Positions 9,520 through 17,634 of a stretch of 64,000 bases of DNA are shown in pieces. The stretch spans positions 62,001 through 126,000 of the forward strand of contig NZ_JAGGLN010000001.1 in the NCBI RefSeq assembly GCF_017874455.1, read 5' to 3'. The notes below the pieces were generated by a model, which was not told where the DNA came from, did no database searches, and saw nothing but the letters and a program-made list of their open reading frames with translations. Positions within the stretch are counted from its first letter, which is position 1. Each line of letters begins with the position of its first letter. The translations under genes and the position numbers were made by a program. The stretch comes from Methanobacterium aggregans. GTDB lineage: Archaea; Methanobacteriota; Methanobacteria; Methanobacteriales; Methanobacteriaceae.

Positions 9520-10836
9520 ATGATCAATTTACTTGTTACAGTTTTTGGGGGGCTGTTGGTTGTTGGTGGAGTTTATTTAATGTACCTAGGATTTGCAACA
9601 CCACCAAGTTTTCTATTTTTCTTTGCTGGACTTTGTTGTTTTGTTTTAGGATTCATTATTGTGATAATCTTCGCCAGCAGAATAGACCTTTCAAAATCCC
9701 AGAAACGGGCAACCCCAAGAAAAGCTCCTGTAAAAAAACCGGAAAAACAGTTTAAAGACCAAGACAAGAAGGTAGTTCTTGAAGAGATAACCAAAAACAT
9801 CAAACCTGAAAGCCCTAAAAAACCTTCTCCAGTAAAACCAAGACCTGCTGTTAAGCCTAAGGCTGCAGATAAACCGAAAGTCAAACCTGAAGCTGCAGAT
9901 AAAAAAGAAGCACCAAAACCTGCAGTAAAGAAACCAATAAAACCAGTGAAAAAGGCCAAACCTGAAGAAAGGGCAGACCCATCCAACCAATCCTACATGA
10001 AACGGGCAGCAAAGGCTTCTAAAACCAATGGAAAAATGGAAAAAACAGGTGAAACTCCAGTTAAACCTGTAACTGAAAAACAGGTTCCTGAAGAAGGATC
10101 TAAACCAGGGGTGGGTAAAATAAAACCAGTAACTAAAATGGATAAACCTAAACCAGCACCTAAGCCTGCAGTTAAACCTAAACCTCAGGTTAAATCTGTT
10201 AATGTCAATAAGTTGAAACCTCAAAAATCCAAGAAGATCTCCAAATCAAGGAAGGAAGAAGAGGATGATGAATTTGTTAAAAACCGGTTAAACCGTTTGA
10301 AAGAGAATTACATCCAGAATGCAAAGGATCTGGAGAGTTTAATTGATGAAAGACTGGACTCCTTCAAGGGCACCCTTGACCAGTTAAAATCAGAATCCCA
10401 GGAACCAAGCATAATCTGGTCCTTTGATGCCAGTGATGTTCAGGATGCACTGAAAGACACAATATCCAAATCTGAAAGGAAGATAGTGATGATGTATCCG
10501 TGGGTCAGAAACATAGATGTTGCTGTTTTAAAGAAATTCATGGACACAGAAAGCAGGATGATCATACAGGAGGCAAGTCTTGATGATGAAACCTCTGTGG
10601 AACTCATCAAACTCCTCATGGACAACGATGTTAAGATACGAACCATGCCCCACGTGCACACAGTTGCAGTTGTTTCAGATGAAACCAATGGTCTGATAAT
10701 CTCCACAGACCCAATCTATGAAAGCTTCGAGGTTGGAGTTGTCTACAAGGACCAGAAATCCATAGAGGAAATTGAAAGACTCTTTGAAGATGCATGGAGC
10801 ATTTCAAAGAACATAAACCTGGAGAAAAAACAATGA
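9520..10836 (+). CDS. Membrane-anchored protein with Lys/Pro/Ala-rich linker and TrmB/PLD-like C-terminal domain
   Basis: 438 residues in three parts: two membrane helices at the N-terminus (residues about 1-53); a long low-complexity, strongly basic linker of KP, AKP and VKP repeats (about 60-245); and a C-terminal globular domain (about 285-430) with a coiled coil and a fold resembling the phospholipase-D-like sensor domain of TrmB regulators (KIVMMYPWVRNID, then HVHTVAVV and NGLIIST). A GGAGGT ribosome site precedes the start by six bases. The stop overlaps the start of the next gene, indicating coupled translation. The function is unknown; the linker might bind nucleic acid or the cell wall. 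Confidence 0.65.
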   Translation: MINLLVTVFGGLLVVGGVYLMYLGFATPPSFLFFFAGLCCFVLGFIIVIIFASRIDLSKSQKRATPRKAPVKKPEKQFKDQDKKVVLEEITKNIKPESPKKPSPVKPRPAVKPKAADKPKVKPEAADKKEAPKPAVKKPIKPVKKAKPEERADPSNQSYMKRAAKASKTNGKMEKTGETPVKPVTEKQVPEEGSKPGVGKIKPVTKMDKPKPAPKPAVKPKPQVKSVNVNKLKPQKSKKISKSRKEEEDDEFVKNRLNRLKENYIQNAKDLESLIDERLDSFKGTLDQLKSESQEPSIIWSFDASDVQDALKDTISKSERKIVMMYPWVRNIDVAVLKKFMDTESRMIIQEASLDDETSVELIKLLMDNDVKIRTMPHVHTVAVVSDETNGLIISTDPIYESFEVGVVYKDQKSIEEIERLFEDAWSISKNINLEKKQ

Positions 10837-11531
10837 TGATAAGGTGGCTTGGACACTCCGCATTCCAGATAGTGACAGACGACAGCCTGAAGATACTCGT
10901 AGATCCATTCATAAGCAACAACCCTGCATGTTTCATGGAGGTTGAAGAATTAAAGGCAGACATAATATGTGTCACACACGGCCATGCAGACCACTTCGGG
11001 GACACAATGGAACTTGCAAATAGAACAGGGGCACTTGTGGTCTGCAACCATGAAATCTCGATTTACCTCTCCAAACAGGGTTTTGAAACCCTTGGAATGA
11101 ATATCGGTGGAACTGTGGAGTTACAGGACATCAAAATAACCATGGTCAACGCACTCCACTCCTCAGACATGGACTTCATAGATGAAGTGAGTGCTGGTGG
11201 AAGTGCTGCAGGATTTATAATAGAACTTGAAAACGGCAGGAAAATATACCATGCAGGGGACACAGGAATATTCTCAGATATGAGGGCTGTGATAAACCAT
11301 ATATACAGTCCCGACATAGCCATGCTACCTATCGGGGACAGATACACAATGGGACCATTTGAAGCTGCAATAGCTGCAGAATGGTTGAATCCCGAGGTGA
11401 TCATTCCAATGCACTACAACACCTACCCTGCAATTGAACAGAACCCCCTTGAATTTGAGGACATGGTCAGTTCATCCAATCCAAATGTTAAGGTTGTAAT
11501 ACTCCAACCCGGTCAAAGCTACCAAGAGTGA
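10833..11531 (+). CDS. UPF0173-type metallo-beta-lactamase-fold hydrolase
   Basis: 232 residues starting MMIRWLGHSAFQI. The zinc ligands of the metallo-beta-lactamase fold are present: THGHADHFGD (H-x-H-x-D-H) near residue 49, a His in ALHSSDMDF, the Asp in HAGDTGIF and the last His in IPMHYNTYP. This pattern and length fit the UPF0173 family of small metal-dependent hydrolases, whose substrate is not established. The first ATG overlaps the stop of the upstream gene by four bases (ATGA) and has GGAGA seven bases upstream, so the longer reading frame beginning at 10794 is unlikely. Confidence 0.85.
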   Translation: MMIRWLGHSAFQIVTDDSLKILVDPFISNNPACFMEVEELKADIICVTHGHADHFGDTMELANRTGALVVCNHEISIYLSKQGFETLGMNIGGTVELQDIKITMVNALHSSDMDFIDEVSAGGSAAGFIIELENGRKIYHAGDTGIFSDMRAVINHIYSPDIAMLPIGDRYTMGPFEAAIAAEWLNPEVIIPMHYNTYPAIEQNPLEFEDMVSSSNPNVKVVILQPGQSYQE

Positions 11532-11535
11532 TAAA

Positions 11536-12180
11536 GTGATAAGCATGCGAAAATTCTTCAGGAGAAAATTCTTCCAGGACATTCTGGACAAACTAATGGG
11601 AAAAGAAAAGAAACTAAAAATAGGATTCTACGGCCACCCCAATTCTGGTAAAACCACACTTGCCAATACAATGGCAAACGATTGGGTTGGAAAACCCATA
11701 GGTCTTGTTTCAGAGATTCCGCACGAAACAAGAAAGGTGTGCCGGCAGGAACAGGTCACAATCAAACAGAATGGAGTTGAACTGGACTTTGATATAGTGG
11801 ACACACCCGGTATTGCAACCAAGATAGACTATAAAAACTTCCTGGAATTTGGACTATCTGAGGCAGAGGCAAAGGAAAGGGCTAAGGAAGCAACAAAGGG
11901 CATAATAGAAGCTATAAAATGGTTGGATGATGTTACGGGTGTCTTACTGGTTGTGGATGCAACCAAGGACCCACTGACCCAGGCAAACATCACCATCATA
12001 GGAAACCTTGAAGCCCGTAAAATACCCTTCGTAATAGTTGCCAACAAAATAGACCTTCCAGAATCTTCCCCAGAACGTATATTTTCTGTCTTCCCACAGC
12101 ACAAGGTGGTGCCTATCTCAGCACTTCACGGTGAGAACACAGGGGATCTTTACCAGGCAATGGTGGAAACTTTCAGATAA
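11536..12180 (+). CDS. Era-like small GTPase
   Basis: 214 residues with all G motifs: G1 GHPNSGKTT (about residues 33-41), G3 DTPG, G4 NKID, G5 SALHG. After a basic amphipathic N-terminus (MRKFFRRKFF) the rest is the GTPase domain, lacking the KH domain of bacterial Era. The first start is a GTG at 11536; the ATG at 11545 gives a protein three residues shorter and neither has a strong ribosome site. It is followed closely by a DUF2073 gene and a Zn-ribbon gene, a neighbourhood I recall as recurrent in methanogens, which suggests a shared role, possibly in RNA or ribosome metabolism. Confidence 0.85.
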   Translation: MISMRKFFRRKFFQDILDKLMGKEKKLKIGFYGHPNSGKTTLANTMANDWVGKPIGLVSEIPHETRKVCRQEQVTIKQNGVELDFDIVDTPGIATKIDYKNFLEFGLSEAEAKERAKEATKGIIEAIKWLDDVTGVLLVVDATKDPLTQANITIIGNLEARKIPFVIVANKIDLPESSPERIFSVFPQHKVVPISALHGENTGDLYQAMVETFR

Positions 12181-12200
12181 AACTCTTTGAGGTCAATAAA

Positions 12201-12584
12201 ATGGATGAAGTTAATATAAATGCTCTAAAAATGGATTTTTTATCCTCCGATGCACTCACATCCCACACCAGCATGGAAAAGGTATCTATGATAGTGGATA
12301 GGGTGAAAGATGGAGATCTTGTTGTGATTGAGGGGGGACTGGCACCTGAAGAGGAAGCTGAACTTATAGAAACCACCATGAGGGAGATAGATGTTGAGAA
12401 CTTCATGGGAATCGACATATACACCCTGGAAAAGGATGAAAAATCATTCTTCGGACTTTCAAAGCGTAAAACAATAGGAATAACTATAATAGGTCCTGCA
12501 AATGTCATGAAAACGGTTAAGAAGCGGTCCAATTTCCTTTCAATGATCGCGAACCTGGGTGATGCAGATGCATCGATGCATTAA
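12201..12584 (+). CDS. DUF2073 family protein
   Basis: 127 residues, cytoplasmic, alpha/beta. The central part (DGDLVVIEGGLAPEEEAELI ... DVENFMGIDIYTLEKDEK) and C-terminal strand (TIGITIIGPANVMKTVKK) match what I know of the archaeal DUF2073 family, whose function is not established. It begins 20 nt after the Era-like GTPase and its last 17 nt overlap the Zn-ribbon gene, so the three are translated together. The DUF2073 product may be a partner of the GTPase; that is inference from gene order. Confidence 0.75.
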   Translation: MDEVNINALKMDFLSSDALTSHTSMEKVSMIVDRVKDGDLVVIEGGLAPEEEAELIETTMREIDVENFMGIDIYTLEKDEKSFFGLSKRKTIGITIIGPANVMKTVKKRSNFLSMIANLGDADASMH

Positions 12585-12873
12585 GTGTGGTGCTGAATTT
12601 GAAGAAGATTCCAAGGATCTTATACTGAATGGATGTCCAGAATGCGGGAGCAAATTCTTTGAATACCATCACAAAGGCAAGGTTAAGGAGATCCATGAGA
12701 TAACTGGGGATTCTGTTGAGACCATAATGGTCAGGGACAATGGAATCTACGAGGTGGACCTGCCCTCACTCATGAAGGAGGACTCCATAATAATCTCAGA
12801 TGAAGAGGGAAAGTACCTCATAGACATCAACTTCCTTCTTAAAAAACAGATGAAGGATAAGGAGAAGCTTTAA
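12568..12873 (+). CDS. Zn-ribbon protein (COG3364-like)
   Basis: 101 residues. An N-terminal zinc ribbon, MHRCIKCGAEF then NGCPECGSKFF (two CxxC knuckles, residues about 4-34), is followed by an acidic domain ending in a helical basic tail. I prefer the ATG at 12568 because the GGGTG at 12557-12561 lies six bases before it; GTG 12559 and ATG 12562 are in frame. The gene overlaps the end of the DUF2073 gene, completing the GTPase-DUF2073-ribbon cluster. The ribbon makes RNA or protein binding likely; no specific role is visible. Confidence 0.75.
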   Translation: MHRCIKCGAEFEEDSKDLILNGCPECGSKFFEYHHKGKVKEIHEITGDSVETIMVRDNGIYEVDLPSLMKEDSIIISDEEGKYLIDINFLLKKQMKDKEKL

Positions 12874-13253
12874 GAAGATCTTAAACATTAAATCTTTTTA
12901 TTTACAGTTTCCATGAATTTCCTTTTTCAAATCAATTTTTTATCATCTTATCGTTCACATTATCAGGTTTTAGCAGCAGCTTATTCTTTTACTATTTTTA
13001 TATCTTACAAAATTTAAAAATAAGAAAATTTATAATGAAATTTCAAAGTTTCTCAACATCATTATCAATCCCTATTTTTTTAATTTAAAGCTTAATTTAG
13101 AAACTAACTTAAAAATAGATATATTAAATCTGAATTTAGTAAAAAAAGATATATTAAAAGCTTAATTTAATAAAATAAGTATGCTACTATTTTTGATCTG
13201 ATTTTAAACCCTTAACTGTGAACCAAAAAAATAAAAAAAGAAAAGGAAGGGAC
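12874..13253. other. AT-rich intergenic region between convergent genes
   Basis: About 380 nt between the Zn-ribbon gene and the 3' end of the adhesin. No reading frame of note. The stretch holds degenerate direct repeats (AGATATATTAAA twice, about 13116 and 13147; GCTTAATTTA twice) and T-runs that could terminate transcription from both sides. Confidence 0.5.
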
Positions 13254-16200
13254 TTATTTCTTTTTAGGTACCATCAATCCACTTAAAACCACGAGTACTG
13301 CAATTAAAAGGTAGTTTATTGGTGTTCCTGTTTCCTGCATTGCCACTGTGCTGCCAGCTGCATTTACCTGTGCTACTGGATCTTCCACGTTGATGGTTAT
13401 TGGAGTTACTCCCTCTGCGCCACTGTTGTAGGTGTCTGCAGCTATTGAGGAACTGAATAAATAAGCTCCAGCTGCACCGAGTTTACCTGTAATGTAGAGG
13501 TACGGGTCACCCACTGCAAGGTCTGTGAAGGTCCATGTTATGGTTCTCCTTGTTTCGTTGTAGGTCCAGTTTCCATCACCACTGATGTTGCTTAATTCAA
13601 AGCCTTCAGGCAATGGGATGGTTATTGTAACATTCTCTGCTTCATCTGGTCCGTTGTTCCCGAGCTTGTAGGTCAGGGTGAATGTTTCACCGATGCCTGG
13701 ATCCTTTTTACTGCTTGTTACCACAACATAGATACTGGACTGTGGAACCTTGAGTGTTCCTGTAACATTGGAACCTGCGTACTGATCATCTGCAGCAAAT
13801 ACTGCATCAACGGTGTAGTTTCCACCCACAAGTTTGATGTTGTACAGCAGAGTAGCCACCCCGTTGGCATCGGTTGTAACGGTGCCCACAGTTGTACCGT
13901 TCACCTTGAAAGTCACGTTTTTACCGCTGATAACCACGTTATGGGCAGTGTCAGTTAAAGTTGCTTTCAAAGTCACATTTGTGCCTTTGTTTCCAGTTAC
14001 ATTATCAACGGTTAAACTGGTCGGTGTTGCATCCACAGTTAGAGTATCTGCTCCGTTGGCGGCTGCATACTGCGTTGTTGCGTTGAATGTTGCGTTTGTG
14101 GTGTAGGTTCCTGTGTTCTGGATGATGCTGTAGTTGCAGGTTGCCAAACCGTTGCTGTCAGTGGTTCCCTGGCCTACATAATCACCGTTCACGTAGAAGT
14201 CAACGGTTTCACCAGCAACTGCTCTGTCATGTGCTGTGTCCCACAGAATTGCGATTAGGGTTGTGTTGTCTCCTTTGTAGCCTGAAGCTGCACCAACAGT
14301 TAAACTGGTTGGTGTTGCATCCACAGTAAGGGTGTTTGTTCCATTGCTAGGTTCGTATTGTGTGGTTGCGTTGAAGGTTGCGTTTATGGTGTAGGTTCCA
14401 ACGTTCTGTGTTATACTGTAGGTGTATCTTGCAACACCGTTTGCATCAGTGGTTCCCTGGCCCACGTAGACACCGTTCACGTAGAAGTCAACGGTTTCAC
14501 CAGCAACAGCCTTGTTACTGTCTGTGTCCCATAGTCTTGCTGTTAGGGTTGTGTTGTCTCCTTTGTAGCCTGAAGCAGCGCCGACAGTTAAACTGGTTGA
14601 TGTTCCCTCCACAAGAACCGACGTACTGAGTGAAAAACCATCCACAGTTGCAGTTATTGTGCTCAAACCGTACTTCGTAGGAGTAAAGGTTGTTGCAACC
14701 ATTGTGCTGCCCATGGTCCCATTCACTGGGTTGAGGTTTCCTGAATTGTTAACTGCAAATGTAACTGTTCCATCTGGCAGTGATCCGCCTGGAATAACGT
14801 CGTTGGAGTTGTACCTCATATCTGCAGTTGCGGTTGAAGTGCCTGAGAGACCAACCAGAGTTGTAGGGGAAGCACTCCATCTGAGCACGATCCATGGATC
14901 AGCATCAACGTTGCTGTTCACCCTTCCGGCTGCACCTGGATGGGTTCCGTTGAAGTTGTCACCCCACCAGTTGTTCTCTGCATCTACTGCTCCGCTGGCA
15001 GAATACACATCACCCTTTCCCGTATTTCCAAATATGCGGTTGAAGTGCATTACACCAGTATCTGAACCTCTATCATTCCATACAACACTGCCCTGCACTG
15101 CCCTGTTACCTGTGAAGATACAGCGGCTTATAGAAAATGGGCCTGTAGAAGAATGACTATTATAAGCAGCCCAGATAACTCCACCATTTATTGCCATGTT
15201 ACCTGTGAAGTTGCTGTTGGTGATGGTCAAGCTTTTACCTAAATGGGAAATTGCTCCACCGTTACTTGCCCTGTTGTTTAGGAAGCTGCTTCTGTCAATG
15301 GTTATGATACCATAATTCTCGATACCAGCTCCAAAACCTGCAGTGTTACCTATGAAACTGCTGCCTGTAACTGTACAGGTACCGTCACCTGTGTTCCATA
15401 TTGCACCGCTTTCCGCATGGTTATTGGTAAATGTACAGTTGACTATCTGTGTGACGTTGCTGTTCCATATGGCAGCGCCGTCGTAACTTGCATTGTTGGC
15501 TGTGAATGTACAGTTGATCACATCCAAGTTACACATTGTACCGATGGCACCCCCACCGTAACCCCAGTTACCATTGGTTGCAAGGTTACCTGTGAAATTG
15601 GAGTTAGTAACTTTTACATAACGTCCACTACCCCATATGGCCCCCCCTTCTCGTGAGGTGTTATTCAGGAAACTGCTACTTGTTACTGTGCATACTCCGT
15701 GATTGCCGATGGCGCCACCAAAATAATTTGATGTGTTGTTTGTGAAGCTGCAATCAGTAACAGTTAATGTACCATAGATTTTGATGGCTCCACCATAGTA
15801 ATTGTTTGCAGTGTTGTTTGTGAAATTACTGCCAGTTATATTAATAATAGAACTGCCCCAGCTGCCTATAGCACCTCCATCGGTCTGTGCAATGTTTTTT
15901 ATGAAACTACAATTGATCACGGTCAACACATTTGGATTGAAGGATGTACCTTCACTGTAGATTGCACCACCACTTCCACGGTAGACCCAGTTGCCTGTGA
16001 AGCTGCTGCTGGTAACCTTAGAATTGCTCCTCAGACTGTAGATTGCACCACCTTCTCCACGTAATGCATTTTCTCCTGTGAAAGTACAACCATCCACATT
16101 CAGGTCACCGTACTTGGTACAAATTGCACCACCGTAACCATGACCATAGGGATTGCCAATGTTGTAATCACCTGCGACGTTTTTTGTGAAGTTGCTGTTG

Positions 16201-16991
16201 GTGACAGTTAAATTACCTACAAAGGGAATGCCACCATCATTGTAGATTGCACCACCAGATCCCTCCAATGCATTGTTACTTGTGAAGTTGCTGCTTGCGA
16301 TTATAGAGGTACCCCAGTTGGAGATTGCACCCCCATTACCAGCATGGTTGTCTGTGAAGCTGCTGTCTTGTACATTTAATCTACTTCTTTCTGGATATAA
16401 GATGTTCCCGTTTTGTATGGCACCACCGTAATATGTTGCATCGTTGTTGTTGAATGTACAATTACTCACAGTTAAGTTTTTTTCATTGAAAATGGCACCA
16501 CCGTGAGTATTTGCGTGGTTATCTGTAAAGTTACAGTTAACCACAGTCAAAGTACCTCTATTATCGATAGCACCACCAGTACCAGTTGTATTTCCTTGGG
16601 TCAATGTTATGTTTTTGATTGTTACTGTCATATCCTTTGAAATCCTGAAGATCCAGTTGTTACTTGTTCCATTTATTATGGTTCCAGCCTGGCTTTGACC
16701 TGTTATGTTCATGTTTTTATTGATGGTGATGTTTGTGTTTCCTGTTCCACTGTATGTTCCGTCTGCAATGTTTACATTATCTCCTGCTTTTGCTGTGTTT
16801 ACTCCTTTTTCTATTGTGAGGAATGGATTTTCTGCGGTACCGCTTCCAATTGTATCATTTCCAGTGGTATTCACATAGATATCAGTAGCACTAACTGCGG
16901 AAACAGAAACCAAAAGAACAATTAAAGCAAAGATAAGCACTGTTATTTGTTTTCTTATCTTTTCACCTCCTTCATGTTTATATAATATCAC
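13254..16991 (-). CDS. Giant secreted adhesin-like protein: parallel beta-helix, three Ig-like repeats, DUF11, C-terminal anchor
   Basis: About 1245 residues. A Sec signal peptide ends in SVSAVSA before DIYVNTTG. Residues about 40-700 carry many imperfect repeats of the type NxxFTxNxAxxxGGAI, typical of right-handed parallel beta-helix or polymorphic outer membrane-like adhesins. Three tandem Ig-like (Big_1 type) domains of about 97 residues follow (LTVGAASGYKGDNTTL copies), then a DUF11-like domain (DPGIGETFTLTYKLGNNGPD). The C-terminus is MQETGTPI, a hydrophobic helix and KKK, a wall or membrane anchor seen in Methanobacteriales adhesins. The protein is full of N-x-S/T sites, plausible substrates of the AglB proteins. 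The annotated ATG lies upstream of a perfect GGAGGTGA ribosome site, so the true start may be the ATA codon at 16958. Confidence 0.85.
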   Translation of the reverse strand: MILYKHEGGEKIRKQITVLIFALIVLLVSVSAVSATDIYVNTTGNDTIGSGTAENPFLTIEKGVNTAKAGDNVNIADGTYSGTGNTNITINKNMNITGQSQAGTIINGTSNNWIFRISKDMTVTIKNITLTQGNTTGTGGAIDNRGTLTVVNCNFTDNHANTHGGAIFNEKNLTVSNCTFNNNDATYYGGAIQNGNILYPERSRLNVQDSSFTDNHAGNGGAISNWGTSIIASSNFTSNNALEGSGGAIYNDGGIPFVGNLTVTNSNFTKNVAGDYNIGNPYGHGYGGAICTKYGDLNVDGCTFTGENALRGEGGAIYSLRSNSKVTSSSFTGNWVYRGSGGAIYSEGTSFNPNVLTVINCSFIKNIAQTDGGAIGSWGSSIINITGSNFTNNTANNYYGGAIKIYGTLTVTDCSFTNNTSNYFGGAIGNHGVCTVTSSSFLNNTSREGGAIWGSGRYVKVTNSNFTGNLATNGNWGYGGGAIGTMCNLDVINCTFTANNASYDGAAIWNSNVTQIVNCTFTNNHAESGAIWNTGDGTCTVTGSSFIGNTAGFGAGIENYGIITIDRSSFLNNRASNGGAISHLGKSLTITNSNFTGNMAINGGVIWAAYNSHSSTGPFSISRCIFTGNRAVQGSVVWNDRGSDTGVMHFNRIFGNTGKGDVYSASGAVDAENNWWGDNFNGTHPGAAGRVNSNVDADPWIVLRWSASPTTLVGLSGTSTATADMRYNSNDVIPGGSLPDGTVTFAVNNSGNLNPVNGTMGSTMVATTFTPTKYGLSTITATVDGFSLSTSVLVEGTSTSLTVGAASGYKGDNTTLTARLWDTDSNKAVAGETVDFYVNGVYVGQGTTDANGVARYTYSITQNVGTYTINATFNATTQYEPSNGTNTLTVDATPTSLTVGAASGYKGDNTTLIAILWDTAHDRAVAGETVDFYVNGDYVGQGTTDSNGLATCNYSIIQNTGTYTTNATFNATTQYAAANGADTLTVDATPTSLTVDNVTGNKGTNVTLKATLTDTAHNVVISGKNVTFKVNGTTVGTVTTDANGVATLLYNIKLVGGNYTVDAVFAADDQYAGSNVTGTLKVPQSSIYVVVTSSKKDPGIGETFTLTYKLGNNGPDEAENVTITIPLPEGFELSNISGDGNWTYNETRRTITWTFTDLAVGDPYLYITGKLGAAGAYLFSSSIAADTYNSGAEGVTPITINVEDPVAQVNAAGSTVAMQETGTPINYLLIAVLVVLSGLMVPKKK
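13990..14620. repeat. Near-identical tandem coding repeats (Ig-like domains of the adhesin)
   Basis: Two neighbouring units of about 290 bp agree in long stretches, for example the segments around 14160-14200 and 14450-14495 (GTTCCCTGGCC... CACGTAGAAGTCAACGG) and around 14275-14300 and 14565-14590. A third, more diverged unit lies at about 13750-14020. Confidence 0.8.
16969..16976 (-). promoter_or_regulatory. Strong ribosome binding site inside the annotated adhesin start
   Basis: On the minus strand AAGGAGGTGAAAAG is followed directly by ATA AGA AAA CAA. The GGAGGT core ends six bases before the ATA codon at 16958, the ideal distance to a start, whereas the upstream ATG at 16991 has no ribosome site and adds eleven residues in front of the signal peptide. 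Confidence 0.6.
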
Positions 16992-17634
16992 GACTTCAAA
17001 GGCTCATGGAGTTATATGGGCCACGTCAAAGAAAGTAAGTGAAGTGAAATATTCCATAGAAACTGTTAATGAATGCTTATAAATGTGATATACAAAAAAA
17101 TATTAAATTAGTACGTATATATTTAACGAATGAAAAGAGAATACAACTATTTAAATAGGTATGGCCCTATTAAATATTTATGATTACAATACAAAATCTA
17201 TTTTAAGTTTCAAAATTCATTTGTTCATGAATTAAACCATTAATTTAACTTTTGCCCATAATTTTTGCACCATTTTAATATTGAAAAATGCACAAGTCAT
17301 TAAAAAATGTATAAATGTATGATTTTTTTTAGTGTGGGATTGGATAATTTTTGCAGAATCCACTTGATCCCTAAATAATTTAAAATTAATTAATTCAATT
17401 TATTAAACAATTAAAGAATCCATTAAACAATTAAATCCTATTTTAGGCTAAAATCTGCTATAAATTAGTTTAATAGGTTTTCAATGGATTTAAATGAATA
17501 GATCTTAGAAAAAAAGAATAAATTATTTTAAAAAAGTTTTTGGAACTCCATTTTAGGGAAGACAATCCATTGCGGATACTTTTTTGCAGAAAAGGGATAT
17601 CTGCTGAATAGTTTTAATGAAGAGGCTAAAAAAC
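16992..17634. other. Long AT-rich intergenic region upstream of the adhesin
   Basis: About 640 nt between the 5' end of the adhesin and the 3' end of the Rqc2-like gene, both on the minus strand. No gene is seen. Promoter-like minus-strand elements occur near 17112-17125 (TTAAATATATACG) and 17073-17088. A 12-bp palindrome CTATTTAAATAG lies at 17147-17158 and a direct repeat ATTAAACAATTAAA occurs twice near 17402-17435. A long leader or heavy regulation of the adhesin is possible. Confidence 0.5.

Noticed and set aside
9573..10224. Minus-strand ORFs rich in Phe, Gly and Ser opposite the Lys/Pro-rich linker
   Set aside because: They are complements of the AAA/CCA/GCA repeats and would encode implausible low-complexity proteins.
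12201..12532. Minus-strand ORF opposite DUF2073
   Set aside because: It mirrors codons of the plus-strand gene, has no ribosome site, and the plus-strand product has recognisable family features.
13254..16991. Several separate small plus-strand ORFs inside the adhesin
   Set aside because: They are shadows of one continuous 1245-codon minus-strand frame with coherent domains.
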